Positions 39,275-52,569 of a stretch of DNA of 64,000 bases are shown one piece after another. The notes below the pieces were generated by a model, which saw nothing but the letters and a program-made list of their open reading frames with translations, was not told the DNA's origin and ran no database searches. A program made the position numbers and the translations under genes. The stretch covers positions 186,001 through 250,000 of the forward strand of contig VZTI01005055.1 of NCBI GenBank assembly GCA_013397865.1. The letters run 5' to 3'. Position 1 is the first letter of the stretch. Each line of letters starts with the position of its first letter. Source of the DNA: Struthidea cinerea. Its lineage: Eukaryota > Chordata > Aves > Passeriformes > Corcoracidae.

Positions 39275-39377
39275 TATGGGAGCTACCTGGCCAACCTAGT
39301 ATAGGTAACCAAAGGGACTGGGCTAAATGATCTCCAGAGGAGCCATCCAACCACGACTACTCTGTGATTCTCTCTAT
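39275..39377 (+). mobile_element. Short CR1 3' tail
   Basis: About 100 bp match the CR1 untranslated end: GGGCTAAATGATCTCCAGAG followed by CATCCAACCACGACTACTCTGTGATTC-like sequence, terminating with CTGTGATTCTC at 39361-39371. It is severely 5'-truncated. Confidence 0.8.
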
Positions 39378-42300
39378 TGTAATTAAAGGAAACAGGAGAT
39401 TGCTAGGCACAAAATGTGATAACAAAGAATGTATGATTTTAGGTTGCACATGCGACTTAAGTGTCATAGGCATTAATTAGTTGTTCAACAAAAGTCCTCT
39501 TAAGGAGCTGAAAGAACCCAATGCATTTTATATCTTTCAGTAGCTTTGACATGTATTTCAACAGGAAGATTCATTCCTGACTTTGCTTTGGAAAGGAGAA
39601 GTTGGATCTAGGGAACTGTCTTCATAAATCTGTCTTCGTTTAGCCAAACTATATATACAGTTCCCTTTCATCATTCACCCAGTACTGAAGCAAGAAAAAG
39701 AAAATATTATTTTGTATTTCTCTCACTGGTTTTTAAACAAAACTAATACAAATGTCATGATAGTGGTACTTAATATTTACATCATTTATATAACATAATC
39801 ATTTACATATTAAAAAATGCCTGTGAGAAATTAAACCCATAAACTTGAATTTAAAACCTTCTTTTCCTCTGAAAAGCTTGTGCAAACTTTTAGAAGTTCT
39901 TTTCAATTTGCAACCATGTTTTTATTGGAATTTGTCTAGAAAATCTTAAAAAAACCTGCAAACATTTAGATGAAAAATTATAACATGCTCTTTAAAACAC
40001 GAAGGTGAAAGCTTCCTGCTGTACAGACTCTGCCCAGTACATATCAGCAACAAATTTCCCAAGAAACAGAATTAAAACAAGATGAATATGGAGCAGAGGG
40101 GAATGCTAAGTCTGATTTGGAAAGAATTCTTTAGAAATTCAGTGTCCAGATGGTCAGCTGCATCTCAAGCCAGGCTAATGCTGGTACATAGATATTCTTT
40201 GTCAGACAACAACAAACGCATGCTTGTCCTGGTTCAGGAGTGAGTGTGTAAAGCACCTCCCAGTACAGAAGGCAGCAAGACAGCAAATACTGCCACAGAC
40301 ACAGCTGCCGTGGTTCCTCACTGTGAAGATGCTGCCATCTTCCCCAGCCTCACTGTGACTTTGGGTTGCACCAGGGGCTCCCCTTCCCCACTGCTCTCTG
40401 AAGGGTCTGACGCCTGCCTTGTCATCCTTATGTGTACAATCACACAAGGATCATGAGATAAGGACTGCTAAACACCCTCCAGCTACACTTCTTAGATAAA
40501 AATTCCTTTACTCTTCTTCTCATACGAAAATATTTTCAGTTCCTGGTAAATTTTGCCAAGTTTCATTTGCTTGGAGTGACATTTCCCTTGAAGTACGGAT
40601 GTGTACTTCAAACTGAGTTTTTGGGCTACAGGTTAGCCAAAGAGTTCAGTTAATATGTAGAAAGCAATAAGAAAATTTGCATAAGTGAAGCATAAAGGAA
40701 TGTACTTTTAACTACCTCTGCAACTATTCCTAAATAATTAAAAGTTCTAGAGACTTCTCCAGGCTGAACAATAAAACACCAGAGAACCTGAAAATAAACC
40801 CAGAATTCCAGGGTCTGTAGATGGGACTGTCCCAAGGCAGTCAACACAGATGTAACTGCTGACCCCATCTGTTTTCTTTTCCCTTCGTGAAGACATCTGC
40901 ACAGGAGTAACAGACAGTAGAAGTTCTAAAATTTTGCTACAGTCTCATGTTTTACCTGCATTTTGCTTTCAAAGATTTAAATTGAAATTAGCTGGGACCG
41001 GCTGCGCAACACGTCCCAATCCAACACTGGCTTATATTTCTTCGAATCTACTTCCATGTAAAATCTGGTCATGGAACTGGCTTTGTTTAAACTTTTAGAA
41101 TTGTCAAGTTGAATTGTCAAGTTAAATTTTAATTTCATGAATGGATTAATATAGCAAATTATTTTAGCATTGTACTGCTTTTAAAATAGACTATTTGCAA
41201 TTTGATGGTTTATATGGTTTTATATAAGCTATTTCACCCAATTTTATTAGCAAAAGTGTAATTGAATTCCAAAATTACTGTTTGACAGTGGATGACTTAG
41301 AAATCTGAATGATGAGTTCAAGTAGCAGCTAGGGAAAAAAGAAGAAGAAGAAGAAAACCTATAAATTACTATAAATTTTCATTCTGTCATAATTACATGG
41401 TTTGCCTTTCAATTCAGTTGTCCTTAAATTCAGTCAGCAGTGAATATCTGATCATCACAGAGTACAGCACACTTTGAAACATTCTCAGTGTATGTCAGCA
41501 AGATTTTGCACATAAATTGGTACATGTAAGATTTGGTTCTTCAATAGCAGGGTTCAGATTTGGGTTCAGATTTTCTTCACCCAGTGATATATCTGTGTGT
41601 TGTATATGTGTATGTGTATTTATATTTTTACAGCCTCTCTGTTTATGGATTAACTCTCAAACAACATAATTTCAGATCTCCTAAGGAATCACCAATCCAA
41701 ATTTTTTAATTTTGATTTTATGCACTTATCGAACAATTCCCTGAAGCAGAATGATATTTTTCCCCGCACATGACAGAACAACTTTATCCAATCTAAAGTA
41801 CATATGTAATATTGAATAGTTAGACATATAATGGTGTAAATCAAATCAATAACAAACTAAGAAAATACAAAGTGCTGAAAAAATGTCATGGACATTAAGT
41901 TGTCATGGGTTATCCCTACGATGAACAGAAAAAAACCTGCAGGCTTTAATATGCATGTAGTGAAAGGTAGAAAAGCAGGCAAAAGATGCATTCTACAAAC
42001 TTTTCTCCATGATTATCTGAAATGCATTAATAACCCAAACAGCAAGAAACTGCATTAGTACTTAATTCCAAGCAGGCAATTCTACTGAAAGCCATTGGCT
42101 TAACTTCTTGTTTAAACTTTAAATATTTTGTGCTGTTTTCTTTTTTGCTATCTCTATACTTGTAAACGTAAACAACTTGTGAGCTCATATACAGTTTCCC
42201 ACGCAAAGCCTCAATTCAGTGTTTAACTCACAGTTTTCTTAGGTCTTTTTACACAAAACTCCCAGAGCACTTGCAGCAAGGCAGCTGAAACAGATAGGGG

Positions 42301-43119
42301 ATGGCTCTGGAGCCACACCCCTGGGGACACTCAGGCCTGCTGCAGACTGTGCCCAAAGCCCTCATATACAAATGTTGTACAAAGCATGTGGTGGGTTCCC
42401 CTGGCAGTGTGCATCCTGCACATGCAGTCCCGGCTCTGGAGAGAGCATTTCCTCTTACCTGTAGGGTTTTCTTCAGGGACCTGCCCTTCATTGGACAGCT
42501 AGAGGGCTGTTGGCTGGGGAGGACCTGCCTTTCCAAGCAAGCAAAGAGCAGCTGACCAGGAAGCTGGTCAGCTGGTGTAGGAAGCAGGCTGAGAAGTTAC
42601 CCAGACAAAAGGCAACATGAGTAAACACAGCAGAGACCTGAACTCCCAAAAGCCAAACAGAGTGTAGGTGGGCTGCAAGTTTGAAACCTAGACCACTGAT
42701 CCGCTACAGGAACTGCAAACATGTTTCCTGACACTGTACTAGCACTGCCAGCTGGTGTGGTCTGAAAGGTAGGACACGGTGGGACCTGTTCCCAGTAGGA
42801 AGAGCAGACAAGTTTTCACTGTGTCTGTCTCCCTCAGCTCTCACTGTCCTAGGCTGGTGTTTGACCTTTAAACACTCTCATCACCAGACTCCAGAGCATA
42901 CTGGACATACCAGATTTCATACTACTCAAATTCACATGCAGGAAATTTTCTGCAAGGAAGCATAATTTCAACATGATTTTAGATACTTTTCACGAGGGAG
43001 GTGAGTATGGGGAGTGGAGAGAGATATAAATAAACAAATGAAGCCTGAACTGGCTTAGGACCACAGAGCTGCATGACATGACTGAGTGCATGGTCCTAAA
43101 TTCATAGGGAAATCCTTAC

Positions 43120-43150
43120 CTGAATTATTAAGCATTCTAACCTTGCAGTC
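43120..43150 (-). other. Microexon-like 31-nt segment, weak
   Basis: On the minus strand a long T-rich tract and CTGTTTGCAG precede 31 nt ending TTCAG, followed by GTAAGGATT. Both splice signals are near consensus. It reads DCKVRMLNNS in one frame. There is no neighbouring exon or conservation evidence. Confidence 0.15.
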
Positions 43151-45047
43151 CTGCAAACAGATACCAGTTTTTAAAAGGAAAAAAAAAGTCACAAGAGGAA
43201 AACAGACTTTGCTTTCTATCAGCAAAGTACAATTATAACTCTTAGTGGTCCACTTGCAGCAAAGCATGACCATGAAAGTGCAAATTCCAGAGAGAATAAG
43301 TACGTGGGGTTTTTTCCCCAGAACAGGCCACTAACACTAATACAACTGACATGCTATATGGCTTAGTATCTCTGAAAGCAGAAATTTCAATGAGCCATGA
43401 AAACCTTCTAAGGTTGAAAAGCATCCTCAACGACGAGAGGAATTTTTAAAGTAATGCTCAACATAGTTTAGATGGATCGAGAATATCTAAACACAGGGAT
43501 TATACTAAAAAGCTTAGAATCTTAACCAGGACTGGAAAGTACTTACAATGATATTATCACATGCTAATAACAGAGTTTGAAGGTGATATTTTGCTCTTAG
43601 CTGCAATAAGACTCACTAAGAGACAGAATTAAAAATCAGTAGCTGAAGCTAGAGGAAACAATATACAAAAGTAAGCAATTCTTTTGTTGTTAAAACAGCA
43701 CATTCAGAAAGAAGATAATGTAAGAAAAATCAGGTCTTTTATCCATAAACATCACCTTCAAATTTCTCAGTCTAACACATTGCAAAATCAGACTTTTCCT
43801 GGATTTTATGTAAATGGTTTTTGAAAGGGTTATTTTATACCTTTTTCCCTATTCATTTCCCACCTTACCAACTATGCTGACAAATGTTGCTAAAAAACCT
43901 ACAGGAAACCCTTTGTTTCCTTTCTACTGTTGCTGGATTTTCCTATTGCACTCCAAATAATAGACTCCACTGGACATAAGAGGCTATACATTACAGTGAT
44001 GTAACTCTTTTCTAGTGCTACGCTTTCCCTGGATTTTGAAAGTCATCTTTCATTATTCCTCTTGCACAGAAAAATTACTAGACTATTGATGATTCTGTAC
44101 TGCACTGTTTTGGGAACATCAGTATTATGACTATCTCATCCCATGGGTTATCCCTTACATTAGTATTTCCACAGCTATGCACAGGAAAAAAGCAATTCAA
44201 TATGAATATTTGAATAAAGGGCCTTAGTGTTATTCCTGTGAGAAGGCTTCAGGAAATGACTGTAATGACCACGATTTATGTTTTCAGACTTTGTTTTGTC
44301 ACTGGGAGTAGCTGGCTTCATCCAAAATAAACTTGAGATTATTCAGAGCAACAGATGCTTTTTCAAAGGAGAGATTATGTTTAAATAAAAATACCCCAAA
44401 ATGTCAATTAACAGGTCATTAGGCACATGTTCCTATAACTTTTAATTTCAATTAAATTCAAAGCATATTGATAACTGGTGTTTTCAGGTCTCAGCTAGTT
44501 GTTTCATTTACTGTATACACACATGCTGTGCTGTATCTACTAAGTGGGAATCTATTACAAAAAAGGTTAGTGATTAACAGCTTCCCCTCTCTTCGTAATT
44601 AAATATCTTGATAAGAAGCATCCATATAGAGATAACAGAAGCAAATAACAGACTGTATGTCCCTGAAGATCAAGGGCAGCACACTTCTAGAAATTTCATA
44701 TACAAAAAGGCTGGAGCAAGGCCAGTCGTTTTATTGGTCAAAGATAGGTAGATGTACAAATACGTTTCTGCCAGACACCACGTTTCACCAGAAGTGCCTG
44801 GGACATCACAGATCTCACCATCTGTTTACATGGATGAGCCACAGATGTTCAAACCTCCACATGAGCTGAGTCCAGAAGCTGCATACAGTACTCAGATTCT
44901 GAAAAGTGCAAATATTAAAAACTCAGCCCTTGATTTAATTTTTAAGAGGTTTTTCAAGTATAATTTGCATTTTAAAGATTTTCTTTGTGTAAGTGATGGT
45001 TTATGCACATAAATTTCTAAGCACCACTAATTTCTAATTTTATATCG

Positions 45048-45124
45048 GTGTATATACTGTATGTATATATATATATACCAGTATGTATATATATACCATA
45101 CATATACCAGTATGTATATACTGG
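45048..45124. repeat. TA-rich palindromic tandem repeat
   Basis: Units built on TATACCAGTATG recur at about 45075, 45091 (variant CCATACA) and 45103. They include a perfect hairpin CCAGTAT-GTAT-ATACTGG at 45107-45124. The rest is alternating TA/TG. Confidence 0.85.
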
Positions 45125-48100
45125 GTGTAAAGAAAGTAGAAAACACATTCTCATACAAATATATCTTCTTTTCTGTATCAGTTTGCCCATGGCGCCAGAA
45201 AGAAGAGACAGAAGGATAGGAATCATTGCAGACTCCTTGGCTATAAATTAATGAAACTACAGACCTTGACATCAATGCCCAGAGCTCAAAGAGTTTAGGG
45301 AGATCCCTAGATAATAAGATAAGGAACAGACAGACTACATTTGAACATCGTAACTGTCAGATACTGATTTTAAAGAAAAATTTAAAATGTTTTGATGCAG
45401 ATTGAATGAAATTTTATATTCAAGGTTTAAAAACAGCAAGCAAAATCAGCGTCAAAAAACTCAATTTTTAATTGTGCATGTAAATTGTTATACATGTACA
45501 ACCACACACAAACTCTGTTTTGGGGGTAAATCATCATAAATTATCCCACGTACTACTTTAAATGGTGTAAAAAGAAATATATTAAGGCACTTAATGTTAA
45601 AATAGGGACTATGTGTTCAAATTTCTAAGATAAAATGAACAAAACATTGTTATTTTTAATTTCATTTGCAAAATACTGTACCTTAGGGGAAGTACAGCTA
45701 TCACCAAGTACTGATTGAGCCACATATTGAAATTCATGATAGCGAGATCAGCTATATTGCTTTCCCCTACTCTGTCAGACATTTATGTACTACAGTCAAA
45801 TGCAATTTTTCTTAACTAAGCAGAAAAGATTTGGCAGAACTATTTGGGATAACTACAACCACAGACAAACATGGATTCGATTAATCACACTTCACAGTAT
45901 GCACATCCCTTATGCTCTCAAAATTCTGGTTTACCAGTGAAATTGAGTACAAAACAGCTTTCAAGCTTTGTCAGCTCAATTTCTACAGCAGAATCCCATT
46001 ATTCCATCTATATCCTTTTCTGTCACAGGCCATAAAACCACCTTCCACCTTATTCCACTTCAGTTCTTATCTTACCCTCAGACCACTTCCAAACACACAT
46101 CAAATACAATATTTGTCATCCGCACCTTAATAAAGAATTTATACACAACTAATTTCATAAGTATAATACACAAAAAGTTGTTTTTCTCCCTTTAGGTTTT
46201 CAAATCCATTACTGAACTAGAATAATTTCATTTTTTAGTTTGGCAACCTACAAAATACATATTTACACTCCTTACTCAAGAGCCTCTAACCATGAAAATT
46301 CAAAAAGGTTTTGGTCTGCTTTGTCAGAACTGGAGATATAAATGCGATCGTACTTAGAATATGATGCATGAAGAAAGCTAACAGACTGTCTACAGGTTGT
46401 AATTCAGATTCCAGGCTACAGCAAGGTTGAGCTTTGCTAGCTCTCAGAATCATCATGACAGGTAAAACTTGCTAGGAAATTATTTAATGCAAAAGACACT
46501 GTCATTTCTCATGCAGAGAACAGCAAGTTCCAGCGAGCCCTGAGTGAACAGCATGTTCTCTGCACACAAGCCAGGAGCTATGCAACTTGGGCAGAATGTT
46601 TGTGTTACTGCCTGAAAATGTAAATACATCTGCATTCTACTTTGGGTAACAAAACTTTCATTCAAGCAGAGCAATCTGGGACACAGGAACAGAGAATTAC
46701 TTTTTCATATGCACAAAACTCAAATCCTGACACAACAAAATCAAAGCAATTCTATCCTTGATCCTGAGAACGTGAATACCTGCAAATAATCAGGCTTTTC
46801 CATTTCTATACAAATGTAAATTCTCACCTACTATGAACATCCACACATTAAGGTTTGAGGTGTATTTTATGAACAGTAAGTTCACAGCATAGCTATCATA
46901 CAGAAAGTGACTACAAAGTAAAATTACAGAAGCAAGCCAAGAGCTGGTTCATTAATATGACTTGGAGACTTTTTCTTTTCCCCTCTGGGCCAAATTGCAC
47001 CACATACTTTATTTAATACTATAAATCGACATTTTTAAGATACTTTGAAGATAGTAGATGGAACAGCTAATTTTCATTTCAATATTACCAGTTATTCCCT
47101 TTTGGTTTCTTCCAAATGTGATAGGAACTCACTTGTTTTTCCTTCTAGTTCTCTTTCTTTCCTCTCCCTCTCTCTGCCCTCCTCATTCCACACTTTTCAA
47201 TCTGCTGGACGATCTACCAGAACACACAGACATCAAAGACATATGTTTATGCTGTTTTAGGATGGTACAATACATTATCATACTGACATGATTACACTTT
47301 TTCGCTTGTTTCCAAGACCATTTAAATGCTTAATGATCATCCAGGAAGAGGGCAAAACGTCTTCCATTCAAAAATAAAGAAAAAAAGAATCTATTTTTTT
47401 TTTTTATCCTAACCAATTTATTTGTATTTCAAGCTCTGGAACAATCTTTATATAGTGCATAGTTAATTTAGAAATTTAAATGATCACTGTAAATGAGAGA
47501 AGAAAAAGTTCAGTATACATTTGGCTAAGCAAAATTCTTTACTTTTCTTGTGAATGCAAAATTTCTACTTATAAATTCTGTAGTGTTTTGTATGACAGAT
47601 TAAAATTTAGAACTATGACAGTACAGTCACATAAATACATTCTTCTTTGAACACAAAGTATTTTAGATCTGTAAAATTGAGGTATGTAGAAATATTTGTT
47701 TCAAAGGCAAGCAGTGCCACACACAAAGTCACTTAGTATTTTCATACAAAATTACATAGCTATAGCAACAGCAGCAGAAGGCCCTGTCTGATCCTCTACT
47801 AACTTTGATGAGTACTTAATTTCCAAGGCTGCCATGAATTATTAGCAGAATGTGGGCTAACTGTTCTTGACATGGATATCTGCACTCACACTGAAAGCAC
47901 CAGATCTTCAAGGTTGAGGAGTTCTTCCTTTTTATAAGTTCTTTCAAATTATGCAAAGCATTTCTTCATATCAACCTTAAATTTAAGGAGGCTAACACAC
48001 ATGAATTTTACTTGCTTCAGCCAAACACCAATACAAACAAGACAGACAGAAGGACTCAAAGTAGGTACTATGTAAAAGCTACAACTCGTGCTATCTTCCT

Positions 48101-48603
48101 TGTGAAGTTAAGTTCCCTTTCATTTATGAAGAAGAGCCTCTGGCATGTTTTAAACAAGGCTGCAAATCTGAGACTCTCTTCTAAACACTTGGGAAAACCT
48201 TTCCAAAGAGTTCTAAAAATCTAGCTATCTAGCTTTCCTAAAGTGGATGTAAAATATTGCGAGAATTGTTTAACTTAAGAGAAGACAAAAAGTTTCTTTC
48301 AAGTAGCATCAGAGGCCCTGAGCTATGAATTATGGGAGCTTCTAGACAAGAAGCAGTAAAATGTTCAGTGCAAGCTAATTCTGGCCTAATTAGCTTTGGC
48401 ACAATGCACCTATACTGCTCCTTGGATCAAACAGGTGTGTGGACCTTCATTGCCTCAGGTTCTCGGCTACAGATCTATCTAATACAACATCATATTGCAA
48501 ATATATTCCAGAATTTCACTCCTTCTTTAGCTGTTGACCTGCTCTGACTTGCCCAAGGTTATGTTTAAGTTGTGCACATACCCATCCTGTCCCTACCACC
48601 CTG

Positions 48604-48707
48604 TTTAGTTTATAATCTCAAAAGGGCAGGGACTTCCTTTCACTACTTGTTTGAACAGCATCCAGCACAACAGGACTTTGATCCAGCCTGAAGGCACTAC
48701 TTGTGAT
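48604..48707 (+). repeat. Ancient L2/CR1-L3-type repeat tail
   Basis: The sequence reads TTAGTTTATAATCTC, AAAGGGCAGGGACTTCC, TTTGAACAGCATCCAGCAC and AGGACTTTGATCC in order. This follows the ordered words of an old amniote LINE (L2 or CR1-L3 type) or its derived SINE tail that is common in reptile genomes. The assignment is by word order only and the exact family is uncertain. Confidence 0.5.
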
Positions 48708-50600
48708 ATGTTCGATTCCAAATATCACATACAGAATTCTGTCTCAATACAGTTTCAGCTGGAAACATGGTATTAACAGTATTGTTGGGAGTCCATGTGC
48801 TCGGCTACAGCACATTGCTCGCCTTAGGATCACAGCAAACACAGCATCATAAGAAACTCACTTAAACTTGCAAGTTTTTTCCATAGTCCCTCTTTTTCGC
48901 TGAGCACAGAAGTAAAGTAGGAATGTTCAGAGCTAAATAACCTGTCTATATGAAAAAAATTTTCCTGGCAGGAATAACTTCCATTCAGATGAGACATGAC
49001 AAGTCACATGCCTGTTCCCACTACAATACCACATTCGCCAATTTTAATGTCTCACCAGCTTAATTCCTTGTGCTTCACATACATCAGAGAAACTCTTGCT
49101 GAAACCAGATCATCACACATATAAGAGAACTTTGGATTCTTATTTCTTATTCCATAAATATCACAGGAATTAATAATTTATAATATATAATTCACTATCT
49201 CACTTAATGCATATCATCTCAGTCAAACCAATTTCACTGTGGTTTAGGTTTAATATTACCAAAGGTAATAGCATATCTACTTGCTTTATCTGACCAGTGT
49301 GGTAGTTGGCAAAAGTTACCTCAAATATTATCTGTGTGAGCAAACCCCTTGTTAAACTTCATAAAGCCATTTCGAGGAGCTTAGCTGTTCATTTTGCTGA
49401 TCCATGTCTAACAAAAATCTTTCAGACAGAATCACCATGGTATTCACTTTCAGTTTGTGATGGTCACATCACAATTTAAGACATGCAAGCAGCGATATTG
49501 CTAAAATTACGTTTCTGTTTTCTATTTCAGGGTCGAAAAATAATTTCTTTGCTAGCAAAAAAAGATATCTAGAGAAGTCTTAAAAGGGCATTTTATATAC
49601 CCAGGAGCAATAATATATATTAGAAAGAGCAAGGCAGCTGCCTGAAGAATATGTACTATTTAAAACTATTTAGTCACACAATTCCATCTGAAAAGCTAAG
49701 ACTTCAAAAAGGAAAGCTAATAAGAAAGAGCATATCTTGCTAGCAGAACATCTATGCTTCTTGGTATAACCCAAGCTATTTACCAGCAAACACTAGCTTT
49801 ATTACACCACACAGCAAAGTGACATTTCCAGTGGAAAAAAAAGCAACGAGGAAAGTTCTTTGCATGGACATGTGTTTATAGCAATGAATACGATCTTACA
49901 GCATTTATGAGAGAAGTGTAAAGCATTACCTTAGTAGCTTTCTAATTTCAGATTTCAATCTGTTGCTCTATTGTTTTAAACCTGAGTTGTGCAGAGGTAA
50001 CACCTGGCAATCTCAGGAAACCAACAAGGGAGTCACTGTGATAACTCCATCTGATTAAACCACAGATCCTGTACAGCATTTCCCACAGGTTTCTAGTTCA
50101 CTGTGGGCTGAATATGCTTTTTAAAAGTCTGAACTCCAACATGCTGTCATTTTGCTTGCCATGAAAAATAACTCTACAATTTCAGGAAAACATCATAGTG
50201 CTTAAAAATGGGGGGGAGGAGGGGGGAGGCATTAAGCCTTGCAGTTGATTAACGTACTAGTTGTTAACACTATCCTGCCTTTTACTGATATGCATGTTCT
50301 CATTTAGAGGAGATGAAAGGGGGGAGTATGAGAGGAGTGGGGATTCTTTATCATATTACAAGCTCAGTATTGTGTGCATTTCTTCATTATTTCTACCACA
50401 ATTGCTAGTATATGGTATACTGTGAAAATGTGAGGCATGCCACTTGTCTTAATTAGGCACAAATGAGGTGTAATGCAACACCACTGTATTTTATTACAGA
50501 AGAACAAAAACTGTGGGACCAAACACAGTCTGTTTCAGAACCCCAAATGCACTGAACACATGTAACATCACAAAGCTATTTTAAACCTAGCAAGAGAAGA
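48708..50600. other. AT-rich DNA, no gene seen
   Basis: No gene or transposon recognised. A G-rich run (two long G runs joined by GGA spacers) lies at 50210-50229 and could form a small G-quadruplex. Confidence 0.55.
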
Positions 50601-50621
50601 GCTACAAAGTTAACTTACCTG

Positions 50622-50930
50622 ATCTTAAACAGCACAGAATCTCAAACGTTAGCTGCCAGTGAACTACTTCCTAAACACAAGCATTCTTGTTTACGGTACG
50701 TAATTAACAGAGTAGAAAAAGTCAAAATTACTCACAGAGTCCTGACGATGCAAGAGCAAACTATCTAAGACAGGAAATTCCAGTGCAATATTATAAAACA
50801 AGTAGGAATAAACATGCATAAAGTCAGGAACTGACAGGCCTCTGGATTACTGCAACTGTAGGAATCATGCTCGTGCATGCTGGGCTACAATTTATGAAAC
50901 GGAGCCCAGGAAACAACCAATCGCTCAGCT
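50622..50930 (-). promoter_or_regulatory. Possible promoter and first exon (minus strand)
   Basis: Read on the minus strand, the order is an inverted CCAAT box (ATTGG, plus-strand 50917-50921), then a site resembling the ZNF143/STAF motif (GTAGCCCAGCATGCACGAG, 50870-50888), then about 250 nt without an obvious signal, then ATCAG followed by GTAAGTT (50615-50621), a perfect splice donor. This is the arrangement of a TATA-less promoter with a non-coding first exon. It is not in a CpG island and no downstream exon is proven. Individual motifs of this strength do arise by chance. Confidence 0.25.
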
Positions 50931-50999
50931 TCTCCTAACAAGTCCAACTGGCTATGAAAAGCTGGAAGTGCTGCACGGAACAATGAAGAGGAGCTATCC

Positions 51000-52569
51000 C
51001 ACATATTAATCTGCTTATCTAGGATTGCCTTCTGTGTAGAGAGAGGGAAGCATGTAAGAAGGAGAGGGAAAAAAACAAAGATAGAAAAATGAAAGTTTCA
51101 CTCTTAAAAGAACAGAATAAATTCCAGTCAACATGCAAATCCTCCATTGCAGTCAGATGGCTAGTGCTGTAGTCAAACACTTGTAGCATCTGCTAAAACA
51201 TTTCAGAAGACCACCATCTTGCTTAGCAGTGATTATTTTTCACAATACTGACAGAAATCTGTAAAAACTGGATTTATATTTCTTATGCAATTGTTTCACT
51301 GTTCTGCTGCTGTTAATTTAATGTTACATCTAAATGTGAAACATCCTTCCATAGAATCTGATTAGAGTAAGATTATTCTTTTTACAGATGGCAGGTGGCT
51401 TCAGTGCATTAACGAGCCATCCTTCCTGGAAGGCCATCTGCATGGTCCTAGGATTTAAGATTTAAAAGACCATCATTTATAAGAAAGATAAGAGGCACAA
51501 AAGAATTAATAAGCAAGAAAGAAACACTTTAAACAGTATGAACAGACCAGAAATTACATATTGGAGCATATGGAGCAAAAGTTGTCCTGCCTGGGAAATT
51601 CCATGGTTTCAAAATCTGAGTTTGACCAATCTGAAGCTAACATTATTTTGATTTTTTCTGATAAATAACTTTAATGGAGTGCTTCAGATTAAGAGAAAGT
51701 AATTAATTTTAATTACTATTAAATGAATATTTAATATTAAATAAATATTGAAATATTTATTACTATACTTTATTTTATAAAATAGTGTAAAATAAAATTT
51801 ATGCTTTCATCTAATGAAAAACACAGAGAAATCTGTCACGATAAAAATTTGGACCTTACTGAATTCTCTTCCTATAAATGTGCCCACTGAATTCTCTGTG
51901 TTGATAAAATGTCTATTACTAAAAAAAAATGGTGGGAATTTATCTTTAATACATAAAAAGCTACAGTTTTTGAAAAGAGCTGTTGGCCTGCTTATACAGA
52001 AATCCTAGTGATACCGAATGAAAACACAGATAACCTGGGGTGAATTAGCATGAATTTGACGAGAATGGAAATCATGTAGGTTTGGTTTGTCCATCTTTAA
52101 ATCCTTTTGAGATACAGTTATTCTTCACATTCCTGCCTTTTTCTTCTTCCTCTTGTAATCCATGCCATAATAATTTCTAAAATCTCCTGGGCAAAATGCA
52201 TTTCATAAAACCCACTCCTGTATTTGCTGTCATTGTACCATATTCAACAGATTCTACAGATATTTTGCAGTTTTAGATTCTTTCCCAGAAGACGGCTGGT
52301 AGCTGCAGATGACCGTCTGAACCACTTTGTCCTGCTGGGCACCATAACTTGAATTAGAGAGACAGAAGCCTTTAATCTCATGAATCATGTATTTTTGCAC
52401 ACCTAGGCAGGCTCCTCCCCAGGTTTACAGTCTACATAGTAATCATGAGATTTTTCAGCACTGGATCCTTTTAAATATGTCTTGATGAAAACTTACAATG
52501 CAAAAAGAAAAAAAAAAAAACGCTATGCTGAAAATGAACAATTTGTAACAGATACTGAAAGTGGTATTC
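51000..52569. other. AT-rich DNA with a very AT-rich core
   Basis: No gene recognised. From about 51690 to 51805 the sequence is almost pure A/T with many short palindromes. A short A/T-rich open frame follows, without recognisable features. Confidence 0.6.

Larger units (their letters stand above)
39378..48603. other. AT-rich stretch, no confirmed gene
   Basis: No recognised transposon over about 9 kb. It contains a GAA run (41336-41357), TG/TA-rich sequence near 41585-41630, a moderately GC-rich patch at 42290-42560 with a donor-like site on the minus strand (CAG|GTAAGAGG at 42459), a microexon-like segment at 43120-43150, and a TA-rich palindromic repeat at 45048-45124. Confidence 0.5.

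Noticed and set aside
40226..40450. Sequence starting TGTCCTGGTT, like the start of several avian LTRs
   Set aside because: The similarity stops after about ten bases, and no TATA/AATAAA layout, matching end or target duplication was found.
42249..42555. GC-rich patch with open frames and a minus-strand CAG|GTAAGAGG donor
   Set aside because: No convincing acceptor, no recognised motif, and open frames on both strands suggest composition rather than coding.
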